A stretch of DNA of 64,000 nucleotides from Streptomyces sp. col6. Its GTDB lineage: Bacteria > Actinomycetota > Actinomycetes > Streptomycetales > Streptomycetaceae. Shown one piece after another: positions 40,417 through 49,339 of this stretch (within the stretch, counting starts at the first letter, position 1; the number at the start of each line of letters is the position of its first letter). A program made the position numbers and the translations under genes. The DNA lies in the NCBI RefSeq assembly GCF_008042035.1, contig NZ_RDBL01000028.1, positions 1-64,000 on the forward strand, in the 5' to 3' direction. The notes beneath the pieces are model-generated. The model ran no database searches. It had not been told where the DNA came from and saw nothing but the letters and a program-made list of their open reading frames with translations.

Positions 40417-42025
40417 GATACCGGACACCACCGCGAAACCGGCCGGAACCTGGGCACGGCTGTCCGTCCAGAACTGGGTCCACCTGATCCTGGGCGCCTT
40501 CGTCCTCGTCGTCTGCGGCTGCGTGGTGGCGGGAGGGCTCGTCCTGGCCCGGATCTCGGACAGCACCACCGAGCTGGTGGACCGCGTCCAGCCGGCCCGC
40601 TCCGCCTCCTTCCAGTTGCAGAACGCGCTGCTGAACCAGGAGACGGGGGTACGTGGCTTCGCGCTCACCGGTGACGCCTCGTTCCTGGAGCCGTTCGCCG
40701 CGGGCAAGAAGGAGGAGACCGACCGGCTGGCCCGGGTGCGCTCCGCGATCGGCGACGGCCAGCCGTACAACCGCGACCTGGACCGGATCGCCGCCGCCGC
40801 CGCGGACTGGCGCAGGGTGCACGCCGACCCGCTGATCGCCGATGTCCGGCGCGACGGCCCCGGGGCACGCTCGTCCGACCGGACCGCCGAGAGCAAGGCC
40901 GCCTTCGACAAGCTGCGCCGGCTGTACGGCACCCAGCAGGCGCATCTCGACGCCGCCCGGGACCGGGCGCGCGCCCAGCTGGACGACGCCCGCCACACCC
41001 GCGACCGGGTGCTCATCGCCCTGCTGATCGTCTTCGCGCTCTGCGTGGTCGCTCTCAGCGTGCTGCTGCAGCGCACGGTGGGACGGCCGCTGAACGCCCT
41101 GGCCGAGGCGTCCCGCCGGGTCCGCTCGGACAGCTTCCGCGATCAGCGGATCGAGGTGGACGGCCCCTCCGACGTGCGGGCGGTGGCCGCCGCGGTCGAG
41201 GACATGCGGGCCAGGCTGGTCCTGGAACTGGATGCCACGCAGGAGCGGGAGAACGTGCTCGCGCAGCAGGCGGTGGAACTGCGCAGGTCCAACTCCGAGC
41301 TGGAGCAGTTCGCGTACGTCGCCTCGCACGACCTCCAGGAGCCGCTGCGTAAGGTCGCCTCCTTCTGTCAGCTGCTGGAGAAGCGGTACGGGAACGAGCT
41401 CGACGGCCGCGGCAAGCAGTACATCGACTTCGCGGTCGACGGCGCCAAGCGCATGCAGGTGCTCATCAACGACCTGCTCACGTTCTCCCGGGTGGGCCGG
41501 GTCCACGACAGCTGGACCCCGGTCGAGCTGGACCGGTCGCTGGACCGGGCGCTGGCCAATCTGGGGATGGTGATCGAGGAGTCGGGCACCACCGTCGTCC
41601 GCGAGACCCCGCTCCCCTCGGTCACCGGGGACCCCACGACGCTCGCGATGATCTGGCAGAACCTGATCGGGAACGCCGTGAAGTTCCGCCGCCCCGACGA
41701 GCCGTGTGTGATCACGGTCGGGTGCGAGCGGCAGGGCGACGACTGGCACTTCACCGTGGCGGACAACGGGATCGGGATCGCGCCCGAGTTCGCGGAGAAG
41801 GTCTTCGTCATCTTCCAGCGGCTCCACGCCCGCGACGAGTACGACGGTACGGGCATCGGCCTCGCCCTGTGCCGCAAGATCATCGAATTCCACGGTGGGA
41901 GGATCTGGCTCGATCCCGATTCCCGTGAGGGGGCACGGGTCCACTTCTCCCTGCCCGCCGACCCCGAACCCGCGGAAACGAACGACACCGCTTCCCCTGC
42001 CGAGATCTCCGGAGACGCCACGTGA
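40406..42025 (+). CDS. CHASE3-HAMP sensor histidine kinase
   Basis: The 539-residue protein has an N-terminal membrane helix (about 25-47), an extracytoplasmic CHASE3 domain (about 50-185, with SFQLQNALLNQETGVRGFALTG), a second helix (about 200-222), HAMP (225-280), a coiled linker, a HisKA domain with phosphoacceptor His in YVASHDLQEPLRKVASF, and HATPase (QNLIGNAVKFRRP, DNGIGIAPEF, GTGIGLALCRKI). The C-terminal 20 residues are acidic and variable. The histidine site resembles phytochrome-type kinases. It likely phosphorylates the Rcp1-like regulator next to it, and perhaps the receiver-PP2C protein upstream. Confidence 0.92.
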   Translation: MNSEIPDTTAKPAGTWARLSVQNWVHLILGAFVLVVCGCVVAGGLVLARISDSTTELVDRVQPARSASFQLQNALLNQETGVRGFALTGDASFLEPFAAGKKEETDRLARVRSAIGDGQPYNRDLDRIAAAAADWRRVHADPLIADVRRDGPGARSSDRTAESKAAFDKLRRLYGTQQAHLDAARDRARAQLDDARHTRDRVLIALLIVFALCVVALSVLLQRTVGRPLNALAEASRRVRSDSFRDQRIEVDGPSDVRAVAAAVEDMRARLVLELDATQERENVLAQQAVELRRSNSELEQFAYVASHDLQEPLRKVASFCQLLEKRYGNELDGRGKQYIDFAVDGAKRMQVLINDLLTFSRVGRVHDSWTPVELDRSLDRALANLGMVIEESGTTVVRETPLPSVTGDPTTLAMIWQNLIGNAVKFRRPDEPCVITVGCERQGDDWHFTVADNGIGIAPEFAEKVFVIFQRLHARDEYDGTGIGLALCRKIIEFHGGRIWLDPDSREGARVHFSLPADPEPAETNDTASPAEISGDAT

Positions 42026-42465
42026 ACACCCCCGTACAACCCATCGAGGTCCTGCTCGTCGAGGACGACCCGGGCGACGAGCTGATGACGCGTGAGGCGT
42101 TCGAGGACAACAAGATCCGCAACACGCTCCACGTGGTCCGCGACGGCGAGGAGGCGCTCGACTTCCTCTACCGGCGCGGCGCCCACACCGAGGCCCCCCG
42201 CCCCGATCTGATCCTGCTCGACCTGAACCTGCCGAAGTACGACGGCCGCCAGGTGCTGGAGCAGATCAAGCGGGACCCGGAGCTCGCGCTGATCCCCGTC
42301 GTCGTGCTGACGACGTCCTCCGCCGAGGAGGACATCCTGCGCAGCTACAAGCTGCACGCCAACGCCTACGTCACCAAGCCGGTCGACCTGGACCAGTTCA
42401 TCGCGGCCGTCCGCCAGATCGACGACTTCTTCGTCACCGTGGTGCGGCTTCCCGGCCGCGCGTAA
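42022..42465 (+). CDS. Single-domain response regulator (Rcp1-like)
   Basis: The 147-residue protein is a receiver domain only: VLLVEDDPGDELM (acidic pocket), phosphoacceptor Asp in LILLDLNLPKYDG, Thr-Thr in VVVLTTSSAEEDI, and Lys in AYVTKPVDLDQF. It starts with GTG and overlaps the kinase stop by 4 bases. Rcp1-type regulators serve as shuttles between a CHASE/phytochrome kinase and downstream factors, here plausibly the PP2C system. Confidence 0.93.
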   Translation: MNTPVQPIEVLLVEDDPGDELMTREAFEDNKIRNTLHVVRDGEEALDFLYRRGAHTEAPRPDLILLDLNLPKYDGRQVLEQIKRDPELALIPVVVLTTSSAEEDILRSYKLHANAYVTKPVDLDQFIAAVRQIDDFFVTVVRLPGRA

Positions 42466-42563
42466 TATTCGCTTTCGACGCATGGGAGTGGGATCTCCCG
42501 ACGCGGGTACACGATCACAAGAAAGAGGTCCCTGACCTCCCCGCTGCGCCCTGGCTGGAGCAC

Positions 42564-43019
42564 ATGAACGAACAGGCGATCTCCCGGCAGGACGACTCCG
42601 CCCGGAGTTGTCCGCCCACGGAGGCATTGCACAGCGCCGAAGTGTTCGACGGCGAGCCGGGGTGCATTGCCCAGGCACGTGCTCTGGCCGACCGCTTCCT
42701 CGGCCGGCTGGTGTCCGAGTGGATGGCCGTGCTCGGTACCCACACCCGCAACGACCTGATGCTCGCCGTGAGCGAGCTGGTGACCAACGCGGAGCGCTAC
42801 AGCCACGGCCCGTACCTGCTGGAGCTGGAAGGCACGGCGGAGCGGATCAGCATCACGGTGTACGACAGCAGCAGCGCGCTGCCCGTCTTCTACGCCCCCG
42901 ACCCGAGCCGCCTGGGCGGTCACGGCATGGAGATCGTGGTGGCCCTGTGTGACCGCGTCACGGCCGAGCGTGTGCCGGTCGGCAAGCGCATCCGGGCCGA
43001 GTTCACGCTGAGCAGCTGA
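42564..43019 (+). CDS. RsbW-like ATP-binding protein (anti-sigma or regulatory kinase)
   Basis: The 151-residue protein is a GHKL ATPase of the RsbW/SpoIIAB group: ELVTNAERYSHGP (N box), ITVYDSSSALPVF with the D-x-S-x3-P variant of the G1 box typical of Streptomyces members, and LGGHGMEIVVALCDRV (G2 box). Such proteins hold sigma factors or phosphorylate STAS partners. A STAS protein is encoded at 45050 and a SigB-type sigma at 38053. Start at ATG 42564, with GGAG 5 bases upstream. Transcribed toward the convergent PP2C gene. Confidence 0.87.
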   Translation: MNEQAISRQDDSARSCPPTEALHSAEVFDGEPGCIAQARALADRFLGRLVSEWMAVLGTHTRNDLMLAVSELVTNAERYSHGPYLLELEGTAERISITVYDSSSALPVFYAPDPSRLGGHGMEIVVALCDRVTAERVPVGKRIRAEFTLSS

Positions 43020-43062
43020 ACCCGCCGGGGAGCGCCGGACCCGCGCCGCCCCCCGCGAGAGG

Positions 43063-44238
43063 TCAGCTCCCGGCCTCCGGCCGGCCGAACCAGTCGATGC
43101 ACATGACCAGGGCGTCGTCGAGCGTGTCCGACGCCCGGTGCTCCGCCAGTTCCCGCAGCACTGCGCCCGGCACTGCGGCCGCCGGCAGCAGCCGCGTGGC
43201 GAGGACGGCCCTGGCCAGCCCCCGTTCCGCGAACATCTCACCGCGCGGGGAAACCGCGTCGTACACCCCGTCGCTGACGAGCAGCAGCCGGTCGCCGGGG
43301 CGCGCCTGAAGGCGCTGGACGGCGTACTGGGACTCCTCGAACATCCCCAGCGGGAGCTGGGCGTCGAGAGCCACCCGTGTGACCGTTCGGCCGCGCAGGC
43401 GCCACAGCTGCGGGGAGCCCGCGTCCACCGCCTCGACCGATCCGGTGGGCAGGTCGAAGCGGAGCAGCAGGGTCGAGACGTGGGCGGCGCCGCGGTGCTG
43501 TTCGTAGATGGCCTGGTCGGCCAGGGCCGCCTGGTCCGCGATGCCGATCCCGGCCCTCCTGGCGTTGCGCAGGGCATTCACGGCCAGGTTGGTGAGCAGG
43601 GAGGCGCGGATGCCCTCGCCCATGCCGTTGGTGACGGCGACGCTGAGCTGGTCGCTCTCCGCCGCCCAGTCGAAGTTGTCGCCGTGGATGGCGTAGGCGG
43701 GTTCGAGCTGGGCGCCTATGGCGTACTCGGCGGCGGTGAACGATCTGGCCGGAAGCAGCTGCCACTGCATCTCGGCGGCGAGGGTGAGACGCGTGGTGCG
43801 CCGGGCCCGCTGGTAGTGGTCGGTGTCCCGTTCGGCGACGACGATCTCGTGGGCGAGGAGATCGGCGACCTGGGCGAGGTCGTCCATGACCTGCGGCGTG
43901 GAGCGCGCGGAGGGCAGCCGGACCGTGAGAATGCCGAGGCGTTCGCCCCGGACGGTGACCGGGAAGTAGTGGTCGGCCGCGTCGTCGGAACCGGTCCGGC
44001 CCTGATGCGGGCGCTGGCTGCCGAAGGCGCGGCCCTGCGTGCTGTTGTGCAGGGAAAGCGGCTGGGCGGGCCCGTCGGCGGGGTCGACCGGGTTGAGCAC
44101 GGTCATTCCGTAGTCCGCCAGGAGCAGTTGTACCGAGAGGGCTCCGTAGGACTGCGCGAGGAGCTCGCGCACCGTATGGACCAGGGCATACGGTGGCGCC
44201 GCGCGTAGCGCTCGTTCGATCCCCGTGGGGGCATTCAC
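43063..44238 (-). CDS. GAF-like plus PP2C (SpoIIE type) phosphatase with altered metal motif
   Basis: The roughly 391-residue protein has an N-terminal GAF-like region (about 20-160, with VRELLAQSYGALSVQLLLADYG) and a SpoIIE-type PP2C region (about 170-390: AVTNGMGEGIRASL, VDAGSPQLW, LLLVSDGVYDA, LDDALVMCIDW). Where its relatives have GGDWYD for metal binding it has HGDNFDW, and VTNGMGEG in place of GDVxGHG, so activity may be reduced or specialised. The GTG at 44238 is chosen on domain fit; one at 44295 is in frame. Divergent from the MarR gene. Confidence 0.78.
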   Translation of the reverse strand: MNAPTGIERALRAAPPYALVHTVRELLAQSYGALSVQLLLADYGMTVLNPVDPADGPAQPLSLHNSTQGRAFGSQRPHQGRTGSDDAADHYFPVTVRGERLGILTVRLPSARSTPQVMDDLAQVADLLAHEIVVAERDTDHYQRARRTTRLTLAAEMQWQLLPARSFTAAEYAIGAQLEPAYAIHGDNFDWAAESDQLSVAVTNGMGEGIRASLLTNLAVNALRNARRAGIGIADQAALADQAIYEQHRGAAHVSTLLLRFDLPTGSVEAVDAGSPQLWRLRGRTVTRVALDAQLPLGMFEESQYAVQRLQARPGDRLLLVSDGVYDAVSPRGEMFAERGLARAVLATRLLPAAAVPGAVLRELAEHRASDTLDDALVMCIDWFGRPEAGS

Positions 44239-44318
44239 GCTGTTTCGCCCATTCTTCGGTGAGTGGCGGGAACGGAGCCAGGCTGACAGGAGCACGCTAC
44301 GGGTGACAGAGTGGAAGA

Positions 44319-44831
44319 ATGCCCCACCGCACCGGACTCCCTCACCGCCCTGAACAGGTGTCCGAGGACGTCTGTGCCGCGTCCGAACTTCTGGAGGTGT
44401 TGTGGGGGCGTGGCCAGGACGCCGCCGCCCGGGGTCTGGTACCCCCCTCCCAGCTTCGCGCGCTCCTCGTCATCGAGCAGCAGGAGGGGAGCAATCTGCG
44501 CTCGCTGGGCAAGGCGCTGGGCTCGCGGGCGCCCTCGGTGAGCCGCCTGTGCGACCGGATGGAGGCCATGGGCCTGGTGCAGCGGGACCCGAGTCCGACG
44601 AGCCGCCGGGAGGTCGAGCTGCGGCTGACCCTTCAGGGCCGCGAGCTGCTGGAGGAGTACCGGGCGATCCGCACGCGGGAGCTGACCTCCGTCCTGGAGA
44701 GGATGCAGCCCTCCGATGTGGCGGCGTTGGCCGTGGGGCTCGCCGCCTTCCGCTCGGCGGCATCGCAGCGGCTCACAGGCGAGCGGAGTACCGCCGCCCG
44801 GCTTCGCGACGATGTCGCGGACAGTGCCTAG
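44319..44831 (+). CDS. MarR-family transcriptional regulator
   Basis: The up to 170-residue protein has the winged-helix MarR core: LVPPSQLRALLVIEQQEGSNLRSLGKALGSRAPSVSRLCDRMEAMGLVQRDPSPTSRREVELRLTLQ-type order with recognition helix near APSVSRLCDRM and the wing DPSPTSRRE. C-terminal helices follow for dimerisation. The ATG at 44319 is used although a GTG at 44358 starts closer to the domain. The palindrome GTTGTCAAATGGCAAC about 100 bases downstream of the gene may be its operator. Ligand unknown. Confidence 0.78.
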   Translation: MPHRTGLPHRPEQVSEDVCAASELLEVLWGRGQDAAARGLVPPSQLRALLVIEQQEGSNLRSLGKALGSRAPSVSRLCDRMEAMGLVQRDPSPTSRREVELRLTLQGRELLEEYRAIRTRELTSVLERMQPSDVAALAVGLAAFRSAASQRLTGERSTAARLRDDVADSA

Positions 44832-44924
44832 CTTCATGCACGCCCCTGCTTCCGCGTTCCGGAGGCGCCGCTCGGCGGGCGCTCACGTTGATCGTTCGGT
44901 ACAGATTGTTGCCCCACGAAGAAT

Positions 44925-44940
44925 GTTGTCAAATGGCAAC
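44925..44940. promoter_or_regulatory. Near-palindrome between the MarR and STAS genes
   Basis: GTTGTCAAATGGCAAC is an inverted repeat with one mismatch, in an A+T-richer stretch that also carries TTGTCA and TTTTAT elements. It is placed to control the STAS gene and fits the size of MarR-type sites. Confidence 0.4.
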
Positions 44941-45049
44941 TGTTACTTTTATCGTTGAGCATTCCCGCCGCGAGCAGGGACGGAGCAGAATCGGACCGTC
45001 CTACTGATCCCGGCGGTACCCCCGCCGCCCAGTGCATCATGAGGTGAAC

Positions 45050-45412
45050 GTGCTTCCACCGCCCAGCGCCGGCAGAGCCATGCAGATCGTCCCACGGCAC
45101 GAACGTGGGGCGTTGGTTCTCGTGGTAACCGGTGACCTCGACATCGACAACGTCGCGCCCCTCGGCGCGGCGCTGGAGAACGCGTCGCGGGAGGGCTCCG
45201 GACCGGTCGTCGTCGACCTCTCGGATGTGAGTTTCGCCGACTCCACAACGGTGAACGTCATCTTGCAGGGGCAGACGGCACTCGGTCCCCGGCTGCGGCT
45301 CGCCTCGCCGTCGGTCTTCATGGAGCGGCTGATCTCCGTTCTGGGACTCGACAGCGCGGTCCCCGTCTTCCCGAGCGTCGCCGAGGCGATCGACCCCCCG
45401 CTTCCCGCATAG
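45050..45412 (+). CDS. STAS-domain anti-anti-sigma factor
   Basis: The 120-residue protein matches SpoIIAA/RsbV: a strand LVLVVTGDLDIDNVAPLGAALENA, then VVVDLSDVSFADSTTVNVILQ with the phosphorylatable Ser/Thr in DST, and LRLASPSVFMERLISVLGLDS. These bind an RsbW-type kinase when unphosphorylated and release the sigma factor; PP2C phosphatases reactivate them. The GTG at 45050 has GAGGTGA upstream; GTGs at 45032 and 45044 are also in frame. A perfect 38-base palindrome follows as terminator. Confidence 0.88.
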   Translation: MLPPPSAGRAMQIVPRHERGALVLVVTGDLDIDNVAPLGAALENASREGSGPVVVDLSDVSFADSTTVNVILQGQTALGPRLRLASPSVFMERLISVLGLDSAVPVFPSVAEAIDPPLPA

Positions 45413-45429
45413 GCGGGACGCGAACACGA

Positions 45430-45467
45430 AGCGCCCTTCCTCCCGGCCGGCCGGGAGGAAGGGCGCT
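45430..45467. terminator. 38-base perfect palindrome terminator
   Basis: Bases 45430-45467 form a perfect palindrome of two 19-base arms between convergent STAS and mannosidase genes. Confidence 0.9.
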
Positions 45468-45484
45468 CGTCGTGCGGTCGCCGG

Positions 45485-47848
45485 TCAGCCCAGGGCGGGC
45501 GGGGCGTCCTCGGGCGAGGTGCCCCATGCCGACGGCTCGTCGCCCACGGTGAAGGAGAGCGACCGGGCCGAGCGGATGTCGTCCGTGGTCAGATACGTAC
45601 GCGACTGCTGCGCGCCGTCCAGCCCGGCGGACTGGATGTAGCGGTCGGTGTCCGACGTACCGGGAGCGCTGACGGTCAGCGCGCCGCGCGGGTAGTAGCG
45701 CCGGTCGAGCTTGATGTCGACGCGTTCGAACGCGGGCGTGGACAGGCCCCAGGTGTCGGTGCCCGGCTGGACCGGGAAGACGCCGATGGACGACAGCACC
45801 ATCCAGGCGGACATCGTGCCGAGGTCGTCGTTGCCCGTCATGCCGGTCGGGCCGTTGGTGAAGAGCGTGAGGGCCGCGTGGACCACGTCGGTCGTCTTCC
45901 ACGGCTGGCCGGTGGAGAGATAGGTGTACGGGGCGATGAGGTCGGGTTCGTTCTGCGGGTTGTACTTGTCGGCGTTGTAGTACGCGTACGGGCCGTTGAC
46001 CCACACCTCGCGCGCGGTCTTCGCGGGGTCGGCGAGGAGCTTGTCGTACGCGAAGAAGGAGTCCAGCCGCTGGTTGGCGGCGTCCTTCCCGCCGATCAGG
46101 TCGACCATGCCGGGGATGTCCTGCGGGACCATCCACTGGTACTGCCAGGACGTGCCCTCGTGGAAGCCCTCGCTCTCGGCCGGGTCTGCGGGGCCGGTGA
46201 ACGCGCCGGCGGCGTCACGGGCGCGGAAGAAGCCCGTGGAGGAGTCGAAGATCTTCCGGTAGTTCTGGGCGCGGGCGTCGTAGCGCGCCGCGTCGGCCTT
46301 GTGGCCGAGGTCGCGGGCCATCTCGGCGAGCATGCCGTCGGCCAGGGCGTACTCCAGGGTGGCGGAGGCGCCGTGGTCGAAGTCGGAGTCACCGGGCTTG
46401 GCGTGCGGCCGGTCCTTGATGTACGGGGCGAAGCCGTCCTTGAGGTACTGGACGTTGGCTTCCCGGCCCACGGGTGCGGAGTCGGTGGGGGGCACCCCGT
46501 CGGCGTTCTTCTTCAGCGCGCGGTACGCCTCCTCCTCGTACCCCTTCAGCAGGCCCTGCTGGTAGGCATTGGTGAGGAAGGGGGTGACGGGGTCGCCGGT
46601 CATGATGTTCGTCTCGACCGTGCCGTAGCCCCACTTGGGCAGCCAGCCGCTCTCCGCGTCGATGCGCAGGACGGATATGGCCATGTCGCGGGACTCGCGC
46701 GGGGCGAGCAGCGAGAGCAGCTGGGCCTGGGTGCGGTAGGTGTCCCAGAGCGACCAGTTCTGGTAGTACGTGAAGGTTCCCCTGCCTGAGACGGCGCGGT
46801 GCTTCTTCTGGTCCCAGCCGGTGTAGCGGCCGTCCACGTCGCTGCCCACGTTGGGCGCGAGGAAGGACCGGTAGAGGGAGGAGTAGAAGGTCCGGCGCAG
46901 TTCGTCGCTGCCGCCCTGGGCCTTCACGCCTTCGAGGCGGTCCTCCCAGGTGCGTTCGGCGGCGCGCCGGACGTGGTCGAAGCCGCGGCCGCCCTCGGCG
47001 CGGAGGTTGAGCGCGGCGCCCTTGGCGTCGACGTAGCTGAGGGCCGTGGTGGCCTCGACGGTGCGGTCCTTGGTCGTGTCGAACCGCAGCCAGGCGCCGT
47101 TGCGGGCGTCGGTGGCGGTGGACTTCTTCGCGCCCTGGGTGACGGTGTCGCCGTTCCAGGTGCCGGAGGTGGTGAAGGGCCGGTCGAAGTGGGTGACCGT
47201 GTAGACCGTGTACGGCTTGGTGTCCTGGCAGAAGCCGCTGCCGGTGATCGCGGTGCGCACGGTGCGGTTGTCCAGGATCTCGACCTCGGACGAGAGCGTC
47301 CTGTGCAGCGACTGGCCCGCGTTGAGCAGGACGTTGGCCTTGTCGGTGGCCGGGAAGGTGTAGCGCTGCACGCCGGTGCGCTGAGTGGCCGTCAGCTCGG
47401 CGTCGATGCCGGTCTTCAGCCCGACCCGGTAGTAGCCGGGGCTCGCCTTCTCGTCGTCGTGGCTGAACTCGGCGGCGTACTTCGCGTAGTCGGTCTCGGT
47501 GACGTCTCCGGTGGTGGGCAGCGTCGGCAGGTCGCCGCCGAGGCCGCAGCCGACGCCGGAGAGGTGGACGGAGGAGAAGCCGCGGATGTGGTTCTCGCCG
47601 TAGTCGTAACCGGTGTTGTGGCCGGTGTCCGGCGAGAGCTGCACCATGCCGAAGGGCACCGAGGCGCCGGGGTAGGTGTTGCCCTCGTTCTGGGTGCCGA
47701 TGAACGGGTTGACCAGGTCGGTCAGCCGGCCGTCGGTCCGGGGGGCGGCCTCGGCCGTGGCCCCGGGGATGAGGACACCGCCCAGGAGCGCGGCGGCGGC
47801 GAGTGCGGCCGCCGGGCCGCGCAGTCTCGGCCGTGAGGTCCGGTGCAT
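45485..47848 (-). CDS. Secreted GH92 alpha-mannosidase
   Basis: The 787-residue protein has a signal peptide (cleavage near AEA at about 33) and the GH92 layout: VNPFIGTQNEGNTYPGASVPFGMVQLSPDT at the N-terminus, GFSSVHLSGVGC, the second domain with YQNWSLWDTYRTQ, HEGTSWQYQW and the calcium/catalytic segment GNDDLGTMSAW. These enzymes are exo-acting alpha-1,2- or related mannosidases needing calcium and remove mannose from glycans. A perfect GACAACGTTGTC palindrome lies 19 bases upstream, suggesting LacI-type repression. A fully sized single gene. Confidence 0.92.
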   Translation of the reverse strand: MHRTSRPRLRGPAAALAAAALLGGVLIPGATAEAAPRTDGRLTDLVNPFIGTQNEGNTYPGASVPFGMVQLSPDTGHNTGYDYGENHIRGFSSVHLSGVGCGLGGDLPTLPTTGDVTETDYAKYAAEFSHDDEKASPGYYRVGLKTGIDAELTATQRTGVQRYTFPATDKANVLLNAGQSLHRTLSSEVEILDNRTVRTAITGSGFCQDTKPYTVYTVTHFDRPFTTSGTWNGDTVTQGAKKSTATDARNGAWLRFDTTKDRTVEATTALSYVDAKGAALNLRAEGGRGFDHVRRAAERTWEDRLEGVKAQGGSDELRRTFYSSLYRSFLAPNVGSDVDGRYTGWDQKKHRAVSGRGTFTYYQNWSLWDTYRTQAQLLSLLAPRESRDMAISVLRIDAESGWLPKWGYGTVETNIMTGDPVTPFLTNAYQQGLLKGYEEEAYRALKKNADGVPPTDSAPVGREANVQYLKDGFAPYIKDRPHAKPGDSDFDHGASATLEYALADGMLAEMARDLGHKADAARYDARAQNYRKIFDSSTGFFRARDAAGAFTGPADPAESEGFHEGTSWQYQWMVPQDIPGMVDLIGGKDAANQRLDSFFAYDKLLADPAKTAREVWVNGPYAYYNADKYNPQNEPDLIAPYTYLSTGQPWKTTDVVHAALTLFTNGPTGMTGNDDLGTMSAWMVLSSIGVFPVQPGTDTWGLSTPAFERVDIKLDRRYYPRGALTVSAPGTSDTDRYIQSAGLDGAQQSRTYLTTDDIRSARSLSFTVGDEPSAWGTSPEDAPPALG

Positions 47849-47866
47849 GGGGTGACTCCTCCTTTG

Positions 47867-47878
47867 GACAACGTTGTC
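47867..47878. promoter_or_regulatory. LacI-type operator before the mannosidase
   Basis: GACAACGTTGTC is a perfect 12-base palindrome with a central CG, 19 bases before the mannosidase ATG. It differs from the GGAGAGCGCTCTCC operators of the GH3/LacI locus, so a different LacI regulator is implied. Confidence 0.65.
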
Positions 47879-48106
47879 AGAGCGCGATCATTCTTGGATC
47901 GGGCCGCGACCCCCGTCAAGGGGTCGGACAGGAGCCTTGCGTGTCGGTCCGGTGAAGGCGGCCGCCCCGCATGATCCTTCTGACGTCTGCCGCCTGGAGG
48001 ACTACCGTCAGGAGGAGGACACCGGGACCACTCCCGTACTACCAAAGCAGTACGCCGGATCGCCGCCTCAGGGACGACGACGCGGCGGCTGGAAAAGGGG
48101 ATCGTG

Positions 48107-49339
48107 GTGTACATGAGTTCCCTTGCGCTGTCCGTGCTGCTGTCACTGGTCTCCGCGGTCGCCTACGCGGCCGGGGCGATCGTCCAGGAGCGCGTGGCCG
48201 CGGCCTCGGACGGCCGCTCGCTCGCTCCCCTGCGCAACCGGGTCTGGTGGGCCGCGGTGACGCTGAACGGCCTGGGCGCCGTCCTGCACGTCGTGGCGCT
48301 CGCGTACGGCCCGCTGAGCCTCGTCCAGCCGCTTGGGGCGCTCACGATCGTCTTCGCGCTGCCGATGGCCGCGCTGTTCGTGCACCGCAGGGCGGGGGCG
48401 ACGGCCTGGCGCGGCGCGGTCATGGCGACGGTCGGCCTCGCGGGGCTGCTCGCCCTGACCGGCAGCTCCGACGCGCACAGCCTGGGTGGCCCCGAGCAAC
48501 TGATGCTGGCCGTCGTGACCTTCGGTGCGGTGGCCGCGCTGATCCTGCTCTCGCGGGCGATGCGCCGGCCGGTGATGCGAAGTGTGGTGCTGGCCGGGGC
48601 GGCGGGCGTCGCGTTCGGCATCGCGTCGGTGTACACGAAGACCGTGGCCATGGAGTGGACGGCGGGCTCCGTCACCTCCGGGCTCCCCACCCTGCTGGTG
48701 ATCGCGGCGCTCGCGGGCTCCGGGCTGCTGCTGGCGCAGGCGGCCTACCGGGGCGCTGGCCTGACGGCCCCGCTGGCCACGGTGACCGTGGTGAACCCGG
48801 TGGTGGCCGCGGCGGTCGGCATCACGCTGTTCGGCGAGCAGTTCCGGCACGGGGTCACGGGCACGGTGCTCGCCCTGGTGTGCGGGGCGGTCGCGGCCGG
48901 CGGGCTGATCATGCTGACCGCGGAACGGATGAGCACGGAGCGCCTGGCGCCTGCGGCCACGGAGGCGGGGACGGACGCGCCGGCGCAGGACGCCGCACCT
49001 GCCGACGGCGAGGCTGTGGCCGCGGGCGAGGAGGCCGCGGATATCGAGGAGACCGGGGGTTCCGGGGATGTGGCGGAGGCCGCGGATTTCGCCGGGCCCG
49101 CCGGGGCGCCGGCCCCGACGGGCGTTTCGCCCCGTCCGGTGGAGCCGGTTCCCGTCGCCGCTTCCGGGGCCGCGGACAGGCCGACCCCTCCCCCGGCGCT
49201 GCCCGTGCGGATGCCCCTGGAAGGGCTGTCCGGCCGGGTGGAGTTCGGCCCTCCCCCGGGCGCCGGACGCAGAACCGCCGCCGGGGAGGCCGCTGACGGC
49301 GGGGGCGTTCAGACCCTGACGCCGCCCGCCCTGAGGTAG
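48107..49339 (+). CDS. DMT-type membrane transporter with long acidic/Pro-rich C-terminal tail
   Basis: The roughly 410-residue protein has about nine membrane helices in residues 5-285, resembling the drug/metabolite (NIPA/EamA-like) fold: ALSVLLSLVSAVAYAAGAIVQERVA, GPLSLVQPLGALTIVFALPMA, TVVNPVVAAAVGITLFGEQF. The last 125 residues are Ala/Pro/Glu-rich and probably unfolded in the cytoplasm. Start GTG 48107 best fits the spacing to AAAAGGGG; GTG 48104 and ATG 48113 are also possible. Its end overlaps the convergent peptidase gene by 31 bases. Substrate unknown. Confidence 0.75.
   Translation: MYMSSLALSVLLSLVSAVAYAAGAIVQERVAAASDGRSLAPLRNRVWWAAVTLNGLGAVLHVVALAYGPLSLVQPLGALTIVFALPMAALFVHRRAGATAWRGAVMATVGLAGLLALTGSSDAHSLGGPEQLMLAVVTFGAVAALILLSRAMRRPVMRSVVLAGAAGVAFGIASVYTKTVAMEWTAGSVTSGLPTLLVIAALAGSGLLLAQAAYRGAGLTAPLATVTVVNPVVAAAVGITLFGEQFRHGVTGTVLALVCGAVAAGGLIMLTAERMSTERLAPAATEAGTDAPAQDAAPADGEAVAAGEEAADIEETGGSGDVAEAADFAGPAGAPAPTGVSPRPVEPVPVAASGAADRPTPPPALPVRMPLEGLSGRVEFGPPPGAGRRTAAGEAADGGGVQTLTPPALR

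Noticed and set aside
44933..45007. 24-codon frame beginning inside the palindrome between MarR and STAS genes
   Set aside because: It starts in the middle of the likely operator, has no ribosome site and an A+T-rich start; it is better explained as promoter sequence.
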